A stretch of DNA of 64,000 bases from positions 3,843,001 to 3,907,000 of the forward strand of contig NZ_CP065915.1 of the NCBI RefSeq assembly GCF_016134045.1, given 5' to 3'. Each line of letters opens with the position of its first letter. Within the stretch, counting starts at the first letter, position 1. Positions 48,350-56,786 of the stretch are shown piece after piece. Source of the stretch: Pelagovum pacificum. Lineage in GTDB: Bacteria > Pseudomonadota > Alphaproteobacteria > Rhodobacterales > Rhodobacteraceae. The translations under genes and the position numbers were made by a program. The notes under the pieces were generated by a model. The model saw nothing but the letters and a program-made list of their open reading frames with translations, ran no database searches and had not been told where the DNA came from.

Positions 48350-50043
48350 GCGTCGGGATCATCATGCTCGTCCATACGGCCCTGCACCGGGCGGAGCGGG
48401 TGATCCGTCACTGGGTCGCCGGCGGGTGTCCCGTGGTGGTCCATGTCGATCGCAACGTCGACCACGAGACCTACACCAACTTCGTTCACTCTGTCGCCGA
48501 TCTGCCGACGGTCATCTTCTCCGATCGCCACAAGTGCGAGTGGGGCACATGGGGAATCGTCGCCGCCTCGCAATCGGCGGGGGAGCTGATGCTGGAGCGG
48601 TTCCCGGAGGTGGAGCATATCTACCTCTCGTCGGGCTCCTGCCTGCCGCTGCGACCGGTGCGCGAACTGAAGGCCTACCTGCGCGAACGGCAGGGCACCG
48701 ACTTCATCGAGAGCGCGACGACCGCGGACGTTCCCTGGACCGTTGGCGGCCTCGACGCCGAAAGGTTCACGCTGCGCTTTCCCTTCTCGTGGAAGTCGCA
48801 GCGCTTCCTCTTCGACCGCTATGTCGAGCTTCAGCGCCGGCTGAAGCTGAAGCGCACGATCCCCGCTGGTCTGGTGCCGCACATGGGGTCGCAATGGTGG
48901 TGCCTCACCCGGCGTACTTTGGCGGCGATCCTCTACGATGCCGACCGGCCGACCTACGACACCTACTTCCGGCGCGTCTGGATCCCGGACGAGAGTTATT
49001 TCCAGACACTCGTCCGGCTGCACAGCCACAAGATCGAAAGCCGGACGCTGACGCTGTCCAAGTTCGACTTTCAGGGCAAGCCGCACATCTTCTACGACGA
49101 CCACCTGCAGCTTCTCCGGCGGTCGGACTGCTTCGTCGCCCGCAAGATCTGGCCCCATGCCGACCGGCTTTACGACGCGTTCCTCGACCCTGCCGAGACC
49201 GCGATGAAGGGGGCAGAGCCGAACCCCGGCAAGATCGACCGCATCTTCGCCAAGGCCGTGGACCGGCGGACGCGCGGGCGGCCCGGCCTCTACATGCAGT
49301 CGCGTCTGCCGCACGACGGCTGGGAGAACGGCCAGACCTCCGCGCCGTACTCCGTGTTCGAAGGCTTCACCGAGCTGTTCGTCGATTTCGAACCGTGGCT
49401 CGCCCGCTTCACCGGCGGCCGCGTTCACGGCCATATCTTCGCCAAGGGCGGGGCCGAGTTCGAAGGCCGTCAGGACACCTATGCCGGCGCGCTGTCGAGC
49501 TCCGCGCCGATCCGGGACTACAACGCGCAGCGCTTCCTGACCTCGCTCATCTGGAACACGCGGGGGGAGCGGCAGTTCTTCCAGTTCGGCCCGGCGGACA
49601 GCCAGCTCGTCAGTTGGGACATGGCCAAGGATCCGAACGCCCAGATCAGCGTGATCTCCGGCGCTTGGGCGGTCCCGCTGTTCCAGACGGGGGGCGATTT
49701 CTCGCTGCTGCGGACCGAAGCCGCGCTGCTCCAGAAGGTCGAGAACGAGCATCTCGCCACCCTGCGCTCTCCCTATGCCAAGGCGCGCATCCGGATCTGG
49801 ACGATGGCCGAGTTCATCGAGGCCCCGATGGAGTGCCTCCAGTCCGTGCTGGACGAGATCTCCGGCGCGCAGCTTCGCCGGATCGGGGCGGTGCCGCGAA
49901 TGGTCGACCTCACGGGCTTCGGCCAGTTCCTGCAGAACCTCAAGAACGAGGGGATGCACCCTTACCTCATGGGCGATTTCCCGGTCGACGGTGCAACCCG
50001 TCGCGAGGACCCGCCGCTCAGAAAGCCCTACCTCGTAAGGTAA
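48346..50043 (+). CDS. Core-2/I-branching-type glycosyltransferase with a DUF5928-like C-terminus
   Basis: Protein of 565 residues from a TTG at 48346 overlapping the preceding stop (ATG at 48364 is the alternative). The N-terminal 280 residues resemble GT14 branching beta-1,6-N-acetylglucosaminyltransferases: SVGIIMLVHTALHRAERVI, VVVHVDRNVDHETY, HIYLSSGSCLPLRPVRELKA, MGSQWWCLTRRTLAAIL and RVWIPDESYFQTLVR. The C-terminal 270 residues match no known domain by eye beyond the DUF5928-type layout typical of Rhodobacteraceae. Likely adds a branch to a surface glycan. It is followed directly by the sulfotransferase gene. Confidence 0.85.
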   Translation: MSVGIIMLVHTALHRAERVIRHWVAGGCPVVVHVDRNVDHETYTNFVHSVADLPTVIFSDRHKCEWGTWGIVAASQSAGELMLERFPEVEHIYLSSGSCLPLRPVRELKAYLRERQGTDFIESATTADVPWTVGGLDAERFTLRFPFSWKSQRFLFDRYVELQRRLKLKRTIPAGLVPHMGSQWWCLTRRTLAAILYDADRPTYDTYFRRVWIPDESYFQTLVRLHSHKIESRTLTLSKFDFQGKPHIFYDDHLQLLRRSDCFVARKIWPHADRLYDAFLDPAETAMKGAEPNPGKIDRIFAKAVDRRTRGRPGLYMQSRLPHDGWENGQTSAPYSVFEGFTELFVDFEPWLARFTGGRVHGHIFAKGGAEFEGRQDTYAGALSSSAPIRDYNAQRFLTSLIWNTRGERQFFQFGPADSQLVSWDMAKDPNAQISVISGAWAVPLFQTGGDFSLLRTEAALLQKVENEHLATLRSPYAKARIRIWTMAEFIEAPMECLQSVLDEISGAQLRRIGAVPRMVDLTGFGQFLQNLKNEGMHPYLMGDFPVDGATRREDPPLRKPYLVR

Positions 50044-51471
50044 ATGATGCCCAACTTCGATTACTTCGTCGTCTTCGCCGAAATGCGCACCGGCTCGAAC
50101 TTCCTCGAGGCCAACCTGAACGCGTTTCCGGGGATCGAATGCCACGGCGAGGCCTTCAACCCGCATTTCATCGGCTATCCCAACCGGGACGAGATCCTTG
50201 GCTTCACCCACGCCGCGCGTGAGAGCGATCCGCAGGGACTGATCGAGGCGGTGAAGACCCGAAGCGACGGCATCGGCGGCTTCCGCTACTTCAACGACCA
50301 CGATCCGCGCGCCTATGACATCGTCATGGCCGACCCGCGCTGCGCCAAGATCGTGCTGACCCGCAACCCCGTCGAAAGCTACGTCAGCTGGAAGATCGCG
50401 CAAGCGACGGGGCAGTGGAAGCTCACCAACGTGAAGCACGCCAAGTCCGGCAAGGTGGAGTTCGACGCCGCAGAGTTCGAGACGCATCTCGAGGCGCTCC
50501 AGCAGTTTCAGGTTCGTTTGCTGAATGACATGCAGCGCAGCGGGCAGACCGCCTTCTACGTCGCCTACGAGGATCTGCAGGACATCGACGTCATGAACGG
50601 CATCGCCGGGTGGCTCGGCGTCGAGGCGCGGCTCGACGGGCTTGACAAGAAGCTGAAGAAGCAGAACCCGGAGCCGATGTCGGACAAGGTGACGAACTTC
50701 GACGATATGGAGCGTGCGCTGGTCCGGCTCGACCGGTTCAACCTCGCCCGGACGCCGAACTTCGAGCCCCGGCGCGGCGCCGCGATCCCCGGCTACATCG
50801 CCGCCCATCAAAGCCCGCTTCTGTTCCTGCCGGTCCTTGGCGGGCCGAACGGCGCCGTGAAGCGCTGGATGGCGGCGCTGGACGGGATGGAGGAGCAGAA
50901 CCTCATCGACGGTTTCACCCAGAAGACGCTGCGCCAGTGGAAACGCAGCCATCCGGGCCATCGCGGCTTCTCCGTCATCCGCCACCCGGTGCAGCGCATC
51001 CACGCCGCCTTCTGCGAGAAGATCGTGCCGGTCGGCCCGACGAGCTTCATGGAGATCCGCAAGACCCTGCGGCAGGTGTTCAAGGTGCCGCTCCCGGGTC
51101 AGAATCCGGGCGACGACTACGACGCCGCTGCGCACCGGGCGGCCTTTGTCGGCTTCCTTGGCTTCGTGAAGGCCAACCTCGGCGGTCAGACAGGGGTCCG
51201 GGTGGATGCCTGGTGGGCGACCCAGACCGAGGTGATCCAGGGCATGGCCAACTTCTCCCTGCCCGACATGGTGCTGCGGGAGGATGACTTGCCGCTCGGT
51301 CTCGGACAACTGGCCGAGCAGATAGGACGCGACGATCCGCCGGATCTCGACGCCGTGACGGACGAAAACATCGACCTGCTGGAGGCGATCTACGACGAGG
51401 AGATCGAGGGGCTCGTGCGGGACATCTACCAGCGCGACTACATGGGGTTCGGGTTCTCGCGCTGGCGGTAG
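50044..51471 (+). CDS. Two-module sulfotransferase (NodH-like)
   Basis: Protein of 475 residues that begins directly after the preceding TAA; two tandem ATGs, the second (50047) better spaced from AAGG. The N-terminal module has a P-loop-like FVVFAEMRTGSNFLEANLNA and a 3'-phosphate-type region KIVLTRNPVESYVSWKIAQA near residues 97-117, as in NodH/Stf0 sulfotransferases. The C-terminal module begins near LLFLPVLGGPNGAVKRWM and has a second 3'-phosphate-type motif GFSVIRHPVQRIHAAFCEKI near 311-330, resembling carbohydrate sulfotransferase family 2. It should use PAPS, with cysQ clearing PAP. Whether both modules are active is unknown. Confidence 0.8.
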   Translation: MMPNFDYFVVFAEMRTGSNFLEANLNAFPGIECHGEAFNPHFIGYPNRDEILGFTHAARESDPQGLIEAVKTRSDGIGGFRYFNDHDPRAYDIVMADPRCAKIVLTRNPVESYVSWKIAQATGQWKLTNVKHAKSGKVEFDAAEFETHLEALQQFQVRLLNDMQRSGQTAFYVAYEDLQDIDVMNGIAGWLGVEARLDGLDKKLKKQNPEPMSDKVTNFDDMERALVRLDRFNLARTPNFEPRRGAAIPGYIAAHQSPLLFLPVLGGPNGAVKRWMAALDGMEEQNLIDGFTQKTLRQWKRSHPGHRGFSVIRHPVQRIHAAFCEKIVPVGPTSFMEIRKTLRQVFKVPLPGQNPGDDYDAAAHRAAFVGFLGFVKANLGGQTGVRVDAWWATQTEVIQGMANFSLPDMVLREDDLPLGLGQLAEQIGRDDPPDLDAVTDENIDLLEAIYDEEIEGLVRDIYQRDYMGFGFSRWR

Positions 51472-51478
51472 GGGGCTT

Positions 51479-51679
51479 CCCCTCACCCAACCCTCTCCCC
51501 CGAGGGGAGAGGGCCTTGCGGCGCGCTGCATTCGTGGGTGCTCCCCCACCAACCCACGCAACAAAAACCCTCTCCCCACGGGGGAGAGGGCTATGCGACG
51601 CGATGCATTCGTGGGTGCTCCCCCACCAACCCACGCAACAAAAACCCTCTCCCCACGGGGGAGAGGGCAGGGTGAGGGG
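51479..51679. repeat. MITE-like palindromic repeat with internal tandem units
   Basis: The ends form an imperfect inverted repeat: CCCCTCACCC-aa-CCCTCTCCCC at 51479-51500 and GGGGAGAGGG-ca-GGGTGAGGGG at 51658-51679. Three hairpins with CCCTCTCCCC/GGGGAGAGGG stems lie at 51491-51513, 51568-51590 and 51645-51667. Between them a 64-bp block (51528-51591) recurs identically at 51605-51668, a 77-bp period, each containing a second palindrome CGTGGGT ... ACCCACG. No ORF is inside. It sits between the sulfotransferase and ptsN stops, in a typical place for a non-autonomous repeat that may also act as a terminator. Confidence 0.85.
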
Positions 51680-51682
51680 CCA

Positions 51683-52147
51683 TCAAGCCGCCTGAGTCGC
51701 CGGATTTTCCGTGAGAATCGCGTGCAACGTAGCCGGCTCCGTATTTGCGCGGAGCTTATTGCAGGTGCCGCCGTCGCGCAGCGTGCGGGACACGACGGCG
51801 AGCGCCTTCAGATGCTCGACCCCGGCACTCTCCGGCGCGAGCAGGGCAAAGACGAGGTCCACCGGCTGACGATCGACGGCGTCGAACTCCAGCGGTTTCT
51901 CGAGCCGCAGGAACAGACCGCGAATCCGTTCGAGGCCGGGAAGCCGGGCATGCGGCAGGGCAACGCCGTGGCCGACGGCGGTCGGGCCTAGGCCCTCCCG
52001 CTCGATCAGCGCTTCGAGCACGTTGCCCGCCTTCAGGCCGAAGTTGCCTTCGGCCATTTCCCCGAGGTCGTGGAACAGGCGCTTTTTACTGCTACAGGAC
52101 GCGAGGACCTTGACGCCTTCGACGTTCAGGATGTCCGCAAGATGCAT
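51683..52147 (-). CDS. ptsN: Nitrogen-PTS enzyme IIA(Ntr)
   Basis: Regulatory phosphocarrier of 154 residues. The phosphorylated His is in TAVGHGVALPHARLPGLE near residue 66. Other IIA(Ntr) regions are ADILNVEGVKVLASCSSKKR and VDLVFALLAPESAGVEHLKA. It receives phosphate from NPr and regulates K+ transport, nitrogen and envelope processes. It lies 34 bp downstream of hpf in the usual lptB-hpf-ptsN order, without the rpoN gene found in gammaproteobacteria. Confidence 0.94.
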   Translation of the reverse strand: MHLADILNVEGVKVLASCSSKKRLFHDLGEMAEGNFGLKAGNVLEALIEREGLGPTAVGHGVALPHARLPGLERIRGLFLRLEKPLEFDAVDRQPVDLVFALLAPESAGVEHLKALAVVSRTLRDGGTCNKLRANTEPATLHAILTENPATQAA

Positions 52148-52181
52148 GAGTGTCGAGATTCCCCGACCGCGGAGCGGTCAA

Positions 52182-52760
52182 TCAAGTGCCAGTGTTTCGC
52201 GGGTCGATCCAGCCGATGTTGCCGTCTTCACGCCGGTAAACGACGTTGATCCCGCTGTGCCCCTCGTTGCGGAACACGAGTACCGGTGCGTCTGCGATCT
52301 CCATCTGCATCACCGCTTCCCCGACGGAGAGCGACTGAATGGACGTCTCCATCTCGGCGATGATCATGGATGTGAGGTCGCCCTCCGGCTCGGTGTCCTC
52401 CGCTTCTGTCGAGGCGAGGATATACGAGGGGGCCGACATAAGTTCAACCGGCTGGATACGTTCCTTGTGGTGATCCTTGAGCCGGCGTTTGTAGCGCCTC
52501 AGCTGCTTGTCCATCTTCTCGCAGGCTTCGTCGAAAGCGGCATAGATCTCATGTGCCTTGCCGCGGGCCTGGGCGGTCAGGCCGGTCGAAAGGTGCACGA
52601 CGGCCTCGCACATGAACTCCGGTCCGGTCTTGGAGAAGACGATCGTCGCGTCGGTCGGACGACCGGCGTATTTCTCTACCGTCTCACCAAGCTCGGTCTC
52701 GACGTGGGCCTGTAGGGCCTCGCCAATGTCAATCTGCTTGCCGCTGATCTGGTACCGCAT
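52182..52760 (-). CDS. hpf: Long-form ribosome hibernation promoting factor
   Basis: Long HPF of 192 residues. The ATG at 52760 (MRYQISGKQIDIGEALQAHV) has GAGGAGACACC just upstream; the open frame to 52976 is upstream shadow. The N-terminal S30AE domain (1-100) includes DATIVFSKTGPEFMCEAVVH and KMDKQLRRYKRRLKDHH. The C-terminal dimerisation domain is about 130-192, ending VVYRREDGNIGWIDPRNTG. It makes 100S ribosome dimers in stationary phase. Located between lptB and ptsN. Confidence 0.93.
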   Translation of the reverse strand: MRYQISGKQIDIGEALQAHVETELGETVEKYAGRPTDATIVFSKTGPEFMCEAVVHLSTGLTAQARGKAHEIYAAFDEACEKMDKQLRRYKRRLKDHHKERIQPVELMSAPSYILASTEAEDTEPEGDLTSMIIAEMETSIQSLSVGEAVMQMEIADAPVLVFRNEGHSGINVVYRREDGNIGWIDPRNTGT

Positions 52761-52985
52761 GGTGTCTCCTCTCATGATCGGACGGAACTGTCCCGCGTGG
52801 TGCGGTCGGGTTTCCTTCATGTCCGGGTGGTTAGATGGGCGCAGGGTGCCGATCCCCGAACTGGCCGTGCGGGCCGGAGGGCCCACGCCGTGCCGCCGAG
52901 TTCGGTAACATGCGCTGTCATCGTCTCCATTTGGCGTCAGCAGAGCCGAGTCTGTCAACGCTTCAAAGGTAAACAACGAGAACAG

Positions 52986-53747
52986 TCAGTTAACGCGGAA
53001 GCTCTGTCCGAGGTAGACGCGACGAACATTCTCATCTCTGACCACCTCCTCAGTGGTTCCGCTCATAAGCACCTTGCCATCATGCAAGATATAGGCGCGA
53101 TCCACGATTTCGAGGGTCTCGCGGACATTGTGGTCCGTGATGAGCACACCTATGCCACGTGTCTTGAGGTCAGCGACGAGATGCCGGATCTCGCCGACCG
53201 CGATCGGGTCGACGCCGGCGAAGGGCTCGTCGAGGAGGACGTAGCGGGGACCGGCGGCGAGGCAGCGGGCGATCTCGCAGCGGCGGCGCTCCCCGCCCGA
53301 GAGAGCCACACCGGGCGCGCGGCGCAGGTGGTCGATGGAGAAATCGGTGAGCAATTCCTCGAGCCGGCGGCGGCGCTTGTCGGGGTTCGGCTCGGCGATC
53401 TCGAGAATGGCGAGGATGTTGTCCTCGACCGAAAGACCGCGAAAGATCGACATTTCCTGCGGCAGGTAGCCGATGCCGAGCCGGGCGCGGCGGTACATCG
53501 GCAGGTTCGTCACGTCACGCCCGTCGATATGGACTTCGCCGCCCTCGGGCTGGATCAGCCCCGCGATCGAGTAGAAGCAGGTGGTCTTCCCCGACCCGTT
53601 GGGACCGAGCAGCGCGACGGCCTCACCCCGGCCGAGAGACAGCGACACGTCGCGGATCACGGGGCGCTTGCGATAGCTCTTGCGCAGGTGCGTGATCGTG
53701 AGGCCGGCCGTGCCCTCGGTCACCGTGAGGTCGGGAGTCTCGCTCAT
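52986..53747 (-). CDS. lptB: LPS export ABC transporter ATPase
   Basis: ATPase of 253 residues of the LptBFG complex. Walker A is LLGPNGSGKTTCFYSIAGL, the signature ALSGGERRRCEIARCLAAGP and Walker B YVLLDEPFAGVDPIAVGEI. YLPQEMSIFRGLSV is a typical LptB Q-loop area. Its ATG overlaps the lptA stop (ATGA). A gap of 225 bp separates it from hpf; rpoN, common at this place elsewhere, is absent. Confidence 0.96.
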   Translation of the reverse strand: MSETPDLTVTEGTAGLTITHLRKSYRKRPVIRDVSLSLGRGEAVALLGPNGSGKTTCFYSIAGLIQPEGGEVHIDGRDVTNLPMYRRARLGIGYLPQEMSIFRGLSVEDNILAILEIAEPNPDKRRRRLEELLTDFSIDHLRRAPGVALSGGERRRCEIARCLAAGPRYVLLDEPFAGVDPIAVGEIRHLVADLKTRGIGVLITDHNVRETLEIVDRAYILHDGKVLMSGTTEEVVRDENVRRVYLGQSFRVN

Positions 53748-54223
53748 TGGCCATCCTGCCGGAACACGGTCCGCACGCGTCCGTCCATCTGGGCCGCGCC
53801 GGTGTCGAGGTTCACGACCATGCGTTCGGCGGACAGGGCACTCTGGCCCTGGGTCAGCAGGACCTCTCCGGTCAGGGTGAGCTCGCTCGAGGTCAGGTCG
53901 TAGTCGGCGTTCTGCGCTTCGGCCTGTTCCTCTGCCGTGACAAGCGTGACGCCGCCTGAGGCGATGAGCCGGGCGACGTCGCCGGTCGTCTCGTCGTAGG
54001 AGACCTGAACCTCCGCCGCCGCGATCCGCAGATCGCCCTGACCGATCATCACGTTGCCGGAGAAGATCGCGGAGCCGCTTTCGCGGTCGACGGTCAGGCT
54101 GTCCGCCGTGACTTCGACCGGTGCGTCGGGATCGGCGGACACGCCGCCGAGATCGACGTTCGTCTGCGCGAACGCAGGAACTGTGGTCAGGGCGAGCAGG
54201 AAAAGGGGCAGGAGGCGTTTCAC
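53744..54223 (-). CDS. lptA: Periplasmic LPS bridge protein
   Basis: Protein of 159 residues from a GTG at 54223 (VKRLLPLFLLALTTVPAFAQ signal) just after the lptC stop, with GAGGA at the end of lptC as the ribosome site. The longer frame to 54268 runs inside lptC. The OstA/LptA jelly-roll is seen in APVEVTADSLTVDRESGSAI and YDLTSSELTLTGEVLL. It forms the bridge carrying LPS between LptC and LptD. Confidence 0.92.
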   Translation of the reverse strand: MKRLLPLFLLALTTVPAFAQTNVDLGGVSADPDAPVEVTADSLTVDRESGSAIFSGNVMIGQGDLRIAAAEVQVSYDETTGDVARLIASGGVTLVTAEEQAEAQNADYDLTSSELTLTGEVLLTQGQSALSAERMVVNLDTGAAQMDGRVRTVFRQDGQ

Positions 54224-54224
54224 G

Positions 54225-54827
54225 TCAGTCCTCGCGTGTGGATTGCGGGCGGTATACCAGCCGCACACCTTCGTTGAAAATCATTCGTGACGCCGTGCCG
54301 TCGGTCGATTCGACAACCAGGCGACCGGCGGTCAGTTCCCCGAACGGCGCGTGCGCTTCCAGCGGGCCGGTCGTCTCCAGCCGCCCGGTGTCGAGCGACG
54401 CGGTCAGGCCGGTCGTCTCCACCTGGTAGCCGTCAGAGGTGTCGATGCGGGCGAGGTCGGACAGTTCGGCGATATTGGTGCCGCTGTCGAGCCGACCCGA
54501 GCCGGCCCGGATCTCGATCTGCGCGCCGCCGGGGTTGCGGATCGTGCCGCGAATGACTGTGATTTCGATCACCTGTCCGGCATCGTCCACCGGTCTGGCC
54601 CGGTCCGCCGCGACCGACACGATCGCGCCGTCGTCGGTGACACCACTGAAGGCAGGCGCGTTGATCTGCTGCTCGCGAGCGAGCTCCTCGATGTCTCGGT
54701 AGGGCAGCTGCGCCTCGTCGATGGAGGGGGCGCGGGCGAACAGGAACAGCGTCGACAGAAGGCCAAGCGCCGCGAGCGGAAGGATGGTCTTGGCCCAGTT
54801 GACGTAAGTCGAATAGCCGTCGGCCAT
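54225..54827 (-). CDS. lptC: LPS export anchor protein
   Basis: Bitopic inner-membrane protein of 200 residues. The N-terminal anchor is AKTILPLAALGLLSTLFLF (about 12-30), and the periplasmic beta-jellyroll follows (INAPAFSGVTDDGAIVSVAA, LDSGTNIAELSDLARIDTSD). It receives LPS from LptBFG and hands it to LptA. It is 11 nt downstream of kdsD, so Kdo synthesis and LPS transport genes are co-transcribed. Confidence 0.9.
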   Translation of the reverse strand: MADGYSTYVNWAKTILPLAALGLLSTLFLFARAPSIDEAQLPYRDIEELAREQQINAPAFSGVTDDGAIVSVAADRARPVDDAGQVIEITVIRGTIRNPGGAQIEIRAGSGRLDSGTNIAELSDLARIDTSDGYQVETTGLTASLDTGRLETTGPLEAHAPFGELTAGRLVVESTDGTASRMIFNEGVRLVYRPQSTRED

Positions 54828-54838
54828 ACCCCGTCCGC

Positions 54839-55807
54839 CTAGACGATGCCGGCGCGGAGACAGTCGTGGATGTGCAGCAGACCGGACACGCCTCGGGGAC
54901 CGGACGGGTCCACCACGAAGAGACAGGTGATCTTGCGCTCGTTCATCACGGCGACGGCTTCCTCTGCCAGGGCACCCGGTCCTATCGTGCGGGGCGCTTT
55001 CGTCATCACCTCGCCCGCCGTCAGATCCAGAAGCCCGTCCATGTGACGGCGCAGGTCGCCGTCAGTCACTATACCGGACAGTTGGCCATTGTCGTCCAGA
55101 ACGCCAAGGACGCCGAAGCCCTTTTGCGAGATCGTGATCAGGGCGTCGCTCATCGGCGTGTGCAGACCGGCCAGCGGCAGGGCGTCGTCCGTGTGCATCA
55201 GGTCGCTGACTTTCGACAGGCGCGCGCCGAGCTTTCCACCCGGGTGGAAGTCGCGGAACATCTCGGGCGTGAACTCGCGATGCTCCATGAGGGCGACGGC
55301 GATCGCATCGCCGAGCGCGAGCGTCATGGTCGTCGATGTGGTCGGAACCACGCCGGTGCCGCAGGCCTCTTCCGCCGGCGGCAGGACCAGCTTCACGTCG
55401 GATTGCCGCATCAGAGAACTGTCGACACGGCTTGCGACGCCGATCATCGGAATGCGGAACCGACGGGAATAGGCGATCAGGTTGGCAAGCTCCGGCGTCT
55501 CGCCCGAGTTCGAGAAGACCATCACGACATCCTGCGAGGTCAGCATGCCGAGGTCGCCGTGGCTGGCCTCTGCCGGGTGAACGTAGTGCGCCGGCGTCCC
55601 GGTCGAGGCAAGCGTCGCGGCGACCTTGCGAGCGATGTGACCGGACTTGCCCATGCCGCTGACGATCACGCGGCCCTCGGCGCGCAGGATCAGCTCTACC
55701 GCCTCGACGAGGGAGCCGTCGATGCTGTTGCCCAGTGCAACAAGAGCGTCCGCCTCGGTGGCGATGACCCGGCGGGCGGCGTTGAGAATGGCGTCTTTGT
55801 CGGTCAT
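54839..55807 (-). CDS. kdsD: D-arabinose-5-phosphate isomerase
   Basis: Enzyme of 322 residues (KpsF/GutQ/KdsD family) converting ribulose-5-phosphate to arabinose-5-phosphate, the first step to Kdo. An N-terminal SIS domain is seen in VIVSGMGKSGHIARKVAATL and HPAEASHGDLGMLTSQDVV. Two CBS domains follow at about 205-322 (VSDLMHTDDALPLAGLHTPM and GEVMTKAPRTIGPGALAEEA). It lies 31 nt after rnd and starts the kdsD-lptCAB run. Confidence 0.95.
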   Translation of the reverse strand: MTDKDAILNAARRVIATEADALVALGNSIDGSLVEAVELILRAEGRVIVSGMGKSGHIARKVAATLASTGTPAHYVHPAEASHGDLGMLTSQDVVMVFSNSGETPELANLIAYSRRFRIPMIGVASRVDSSLMRQSDVKLVLPPAEEACGTGVVPTTSTTMTLALGDAIAVALMEHREFTPEMFRDFHPGGKLGARLSKVSDLMHTDDALPLAGLHTPMSDALITISQKGFGVLGVLDDNGQLSGIVTDGDLRRHMDGLLDLTAGEVMTKAPRTIGPGALAEEAVAVMNERKITCLFVVDPSGPRGVSGLLHIHDCLRAGIV

Positions 55808-55838
55808 CCGGGTCGTCCTTCGTCGGTGGTCGCGATGG

Positions 55839-56450
55839 TCAGTGCGCGAAGATGTCCTGCTCGGGCCAGCCGGCCAGGTCGAGCTGCGCGCGCATCGGCA
55901 GGAAGTCGAAACAGGCCTGCGCCATCATCGTGCGGCCCTCGCGGGCCAGCATTTCGTCCAGCTTCTCGCGCAGGCGGTGAAGATACAGCACGTCCGACGC
56001 GGCGTAGTCGAGCTGCGCCTCGGTCAGAACCTCCGCGCCCCAGTCGCTCTGTTGCTGGTGCTTGGAGATGTCGACCGACAGCAGTTCCTGCAGCAGGTAC
56101 TTCAGGCCGTGGCGGTCCGTGAACGTGCGCACCAGCTTGGAGGCGATCTTGGTGCAGTAGACAGGCGCGGTGACGGCGCCGAAGGCATTCATCATCGCCG
56201 CGATGTCGAAGCGCCCGAAATGGAAGAGCTTCAGAACGTCCGGGTTCTCGAGCATCGCCTTCAGGTTCGGGGCTTCGGTCTGGCCCTTTTCCACCTGGAT
56301 CAGGTGGGCGTTGCCGTCGCCGCCGGACATCTGGATGACACAGAGCCGGTCCCGGTGCGGGTTGAGCCCCATCGTCTCGCAGTCGATCGCGACCACCGGC
56401 CCGAGGTCGAGCCCGTCGGGCAGGTCACGTTGATACAGGTGATTGGCCAT
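55839..56450 (-). CDS. rnd: Single-domain ribonuclease D
   Basis: DEDDy-type 3'-5' exoribonuclease of 203 residues with the three exonuclease motifs: VVAIDCETMGLNPHRDRL (Exo I), KLFHFGRFDIAAMMNAF (Exo II) and LDYAASDVLYLHRLREKL (Exo III). It lacks the HRDC domains of E. coli RNase D. The ATG at 56450 follows GAGG. Expected to trim tRNA and other RNA 3' ends. It is upstream of and apparently co-transcribed with kdsD-lptCAB. Confidence 0.93.
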   Translation of the reverse strand: MANHLYQRDLPDGLDLGPVVAIDCETMGLNPHRDRLCVIQMSGGDGNAHLIQVEKGQTEAPNLKAMLENPDVLKLFHFGRFDIAAMMNAFGAVTAPVYCTKIASKLVRTFTDRHGLKYLLQELLSVDISKHQQQSDWGAEVLTEAQLDYAASDVLYLHRLREKLDEMLAREGRTMMAQACFDFLPMRAQLDLAGWPEQDIFAH

Positions 56451-56786
56451 TGTCGCCTCTCTCAGTTTCGGCCCTGCCATAGCCAAGGAGCGCAGATCGC
56501 GCAATGTGGCCGCTTGGTCCGGGCATCCGGTGATTCTTCTGCGTCGGCGTCGTGGCTTTCGCGAAATCGGCTGCGCGGGGCGATTTGCTGACCCGACAGT
56601 AATGGCTGGGGCGGCATCGCGGCAGTTGCGGGGTCGGCACCGGACGGACCTGCGGCAAGCCCGTGACCATTCACTCGACTTCACCCAACCCATTGGAATC
56701 CTTGAAATCCGTTAGGGTCTGCGGGGTCAGAACGCCTCTCGTTCGGGGCCGGATCGGCCGGTCCCCTGGGACTGGAGGCACCAAAG
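56451..56786. other. 336-bp intergenic region with divergent start sites
   Basis: No credible gene. It separates minus-strand rnd from the plus-strand gene at 56787. Near the right end a GGGGCCGG / CCGG-T-CCCC hairpin (about 56747-56768) precedes GGAGG. No clear -35/-10 pair was recognised. Confidence 0.6.

Noticed and set aside
48304..51579. A 1091-codon minus-strand ORF over the glycosyltransferase and sulfotransferase genes
   Set aside because: It covers three motif-bearing plus-strand genes and part of the repeat; the composition is Arg/Val/His-rich shadow coding.
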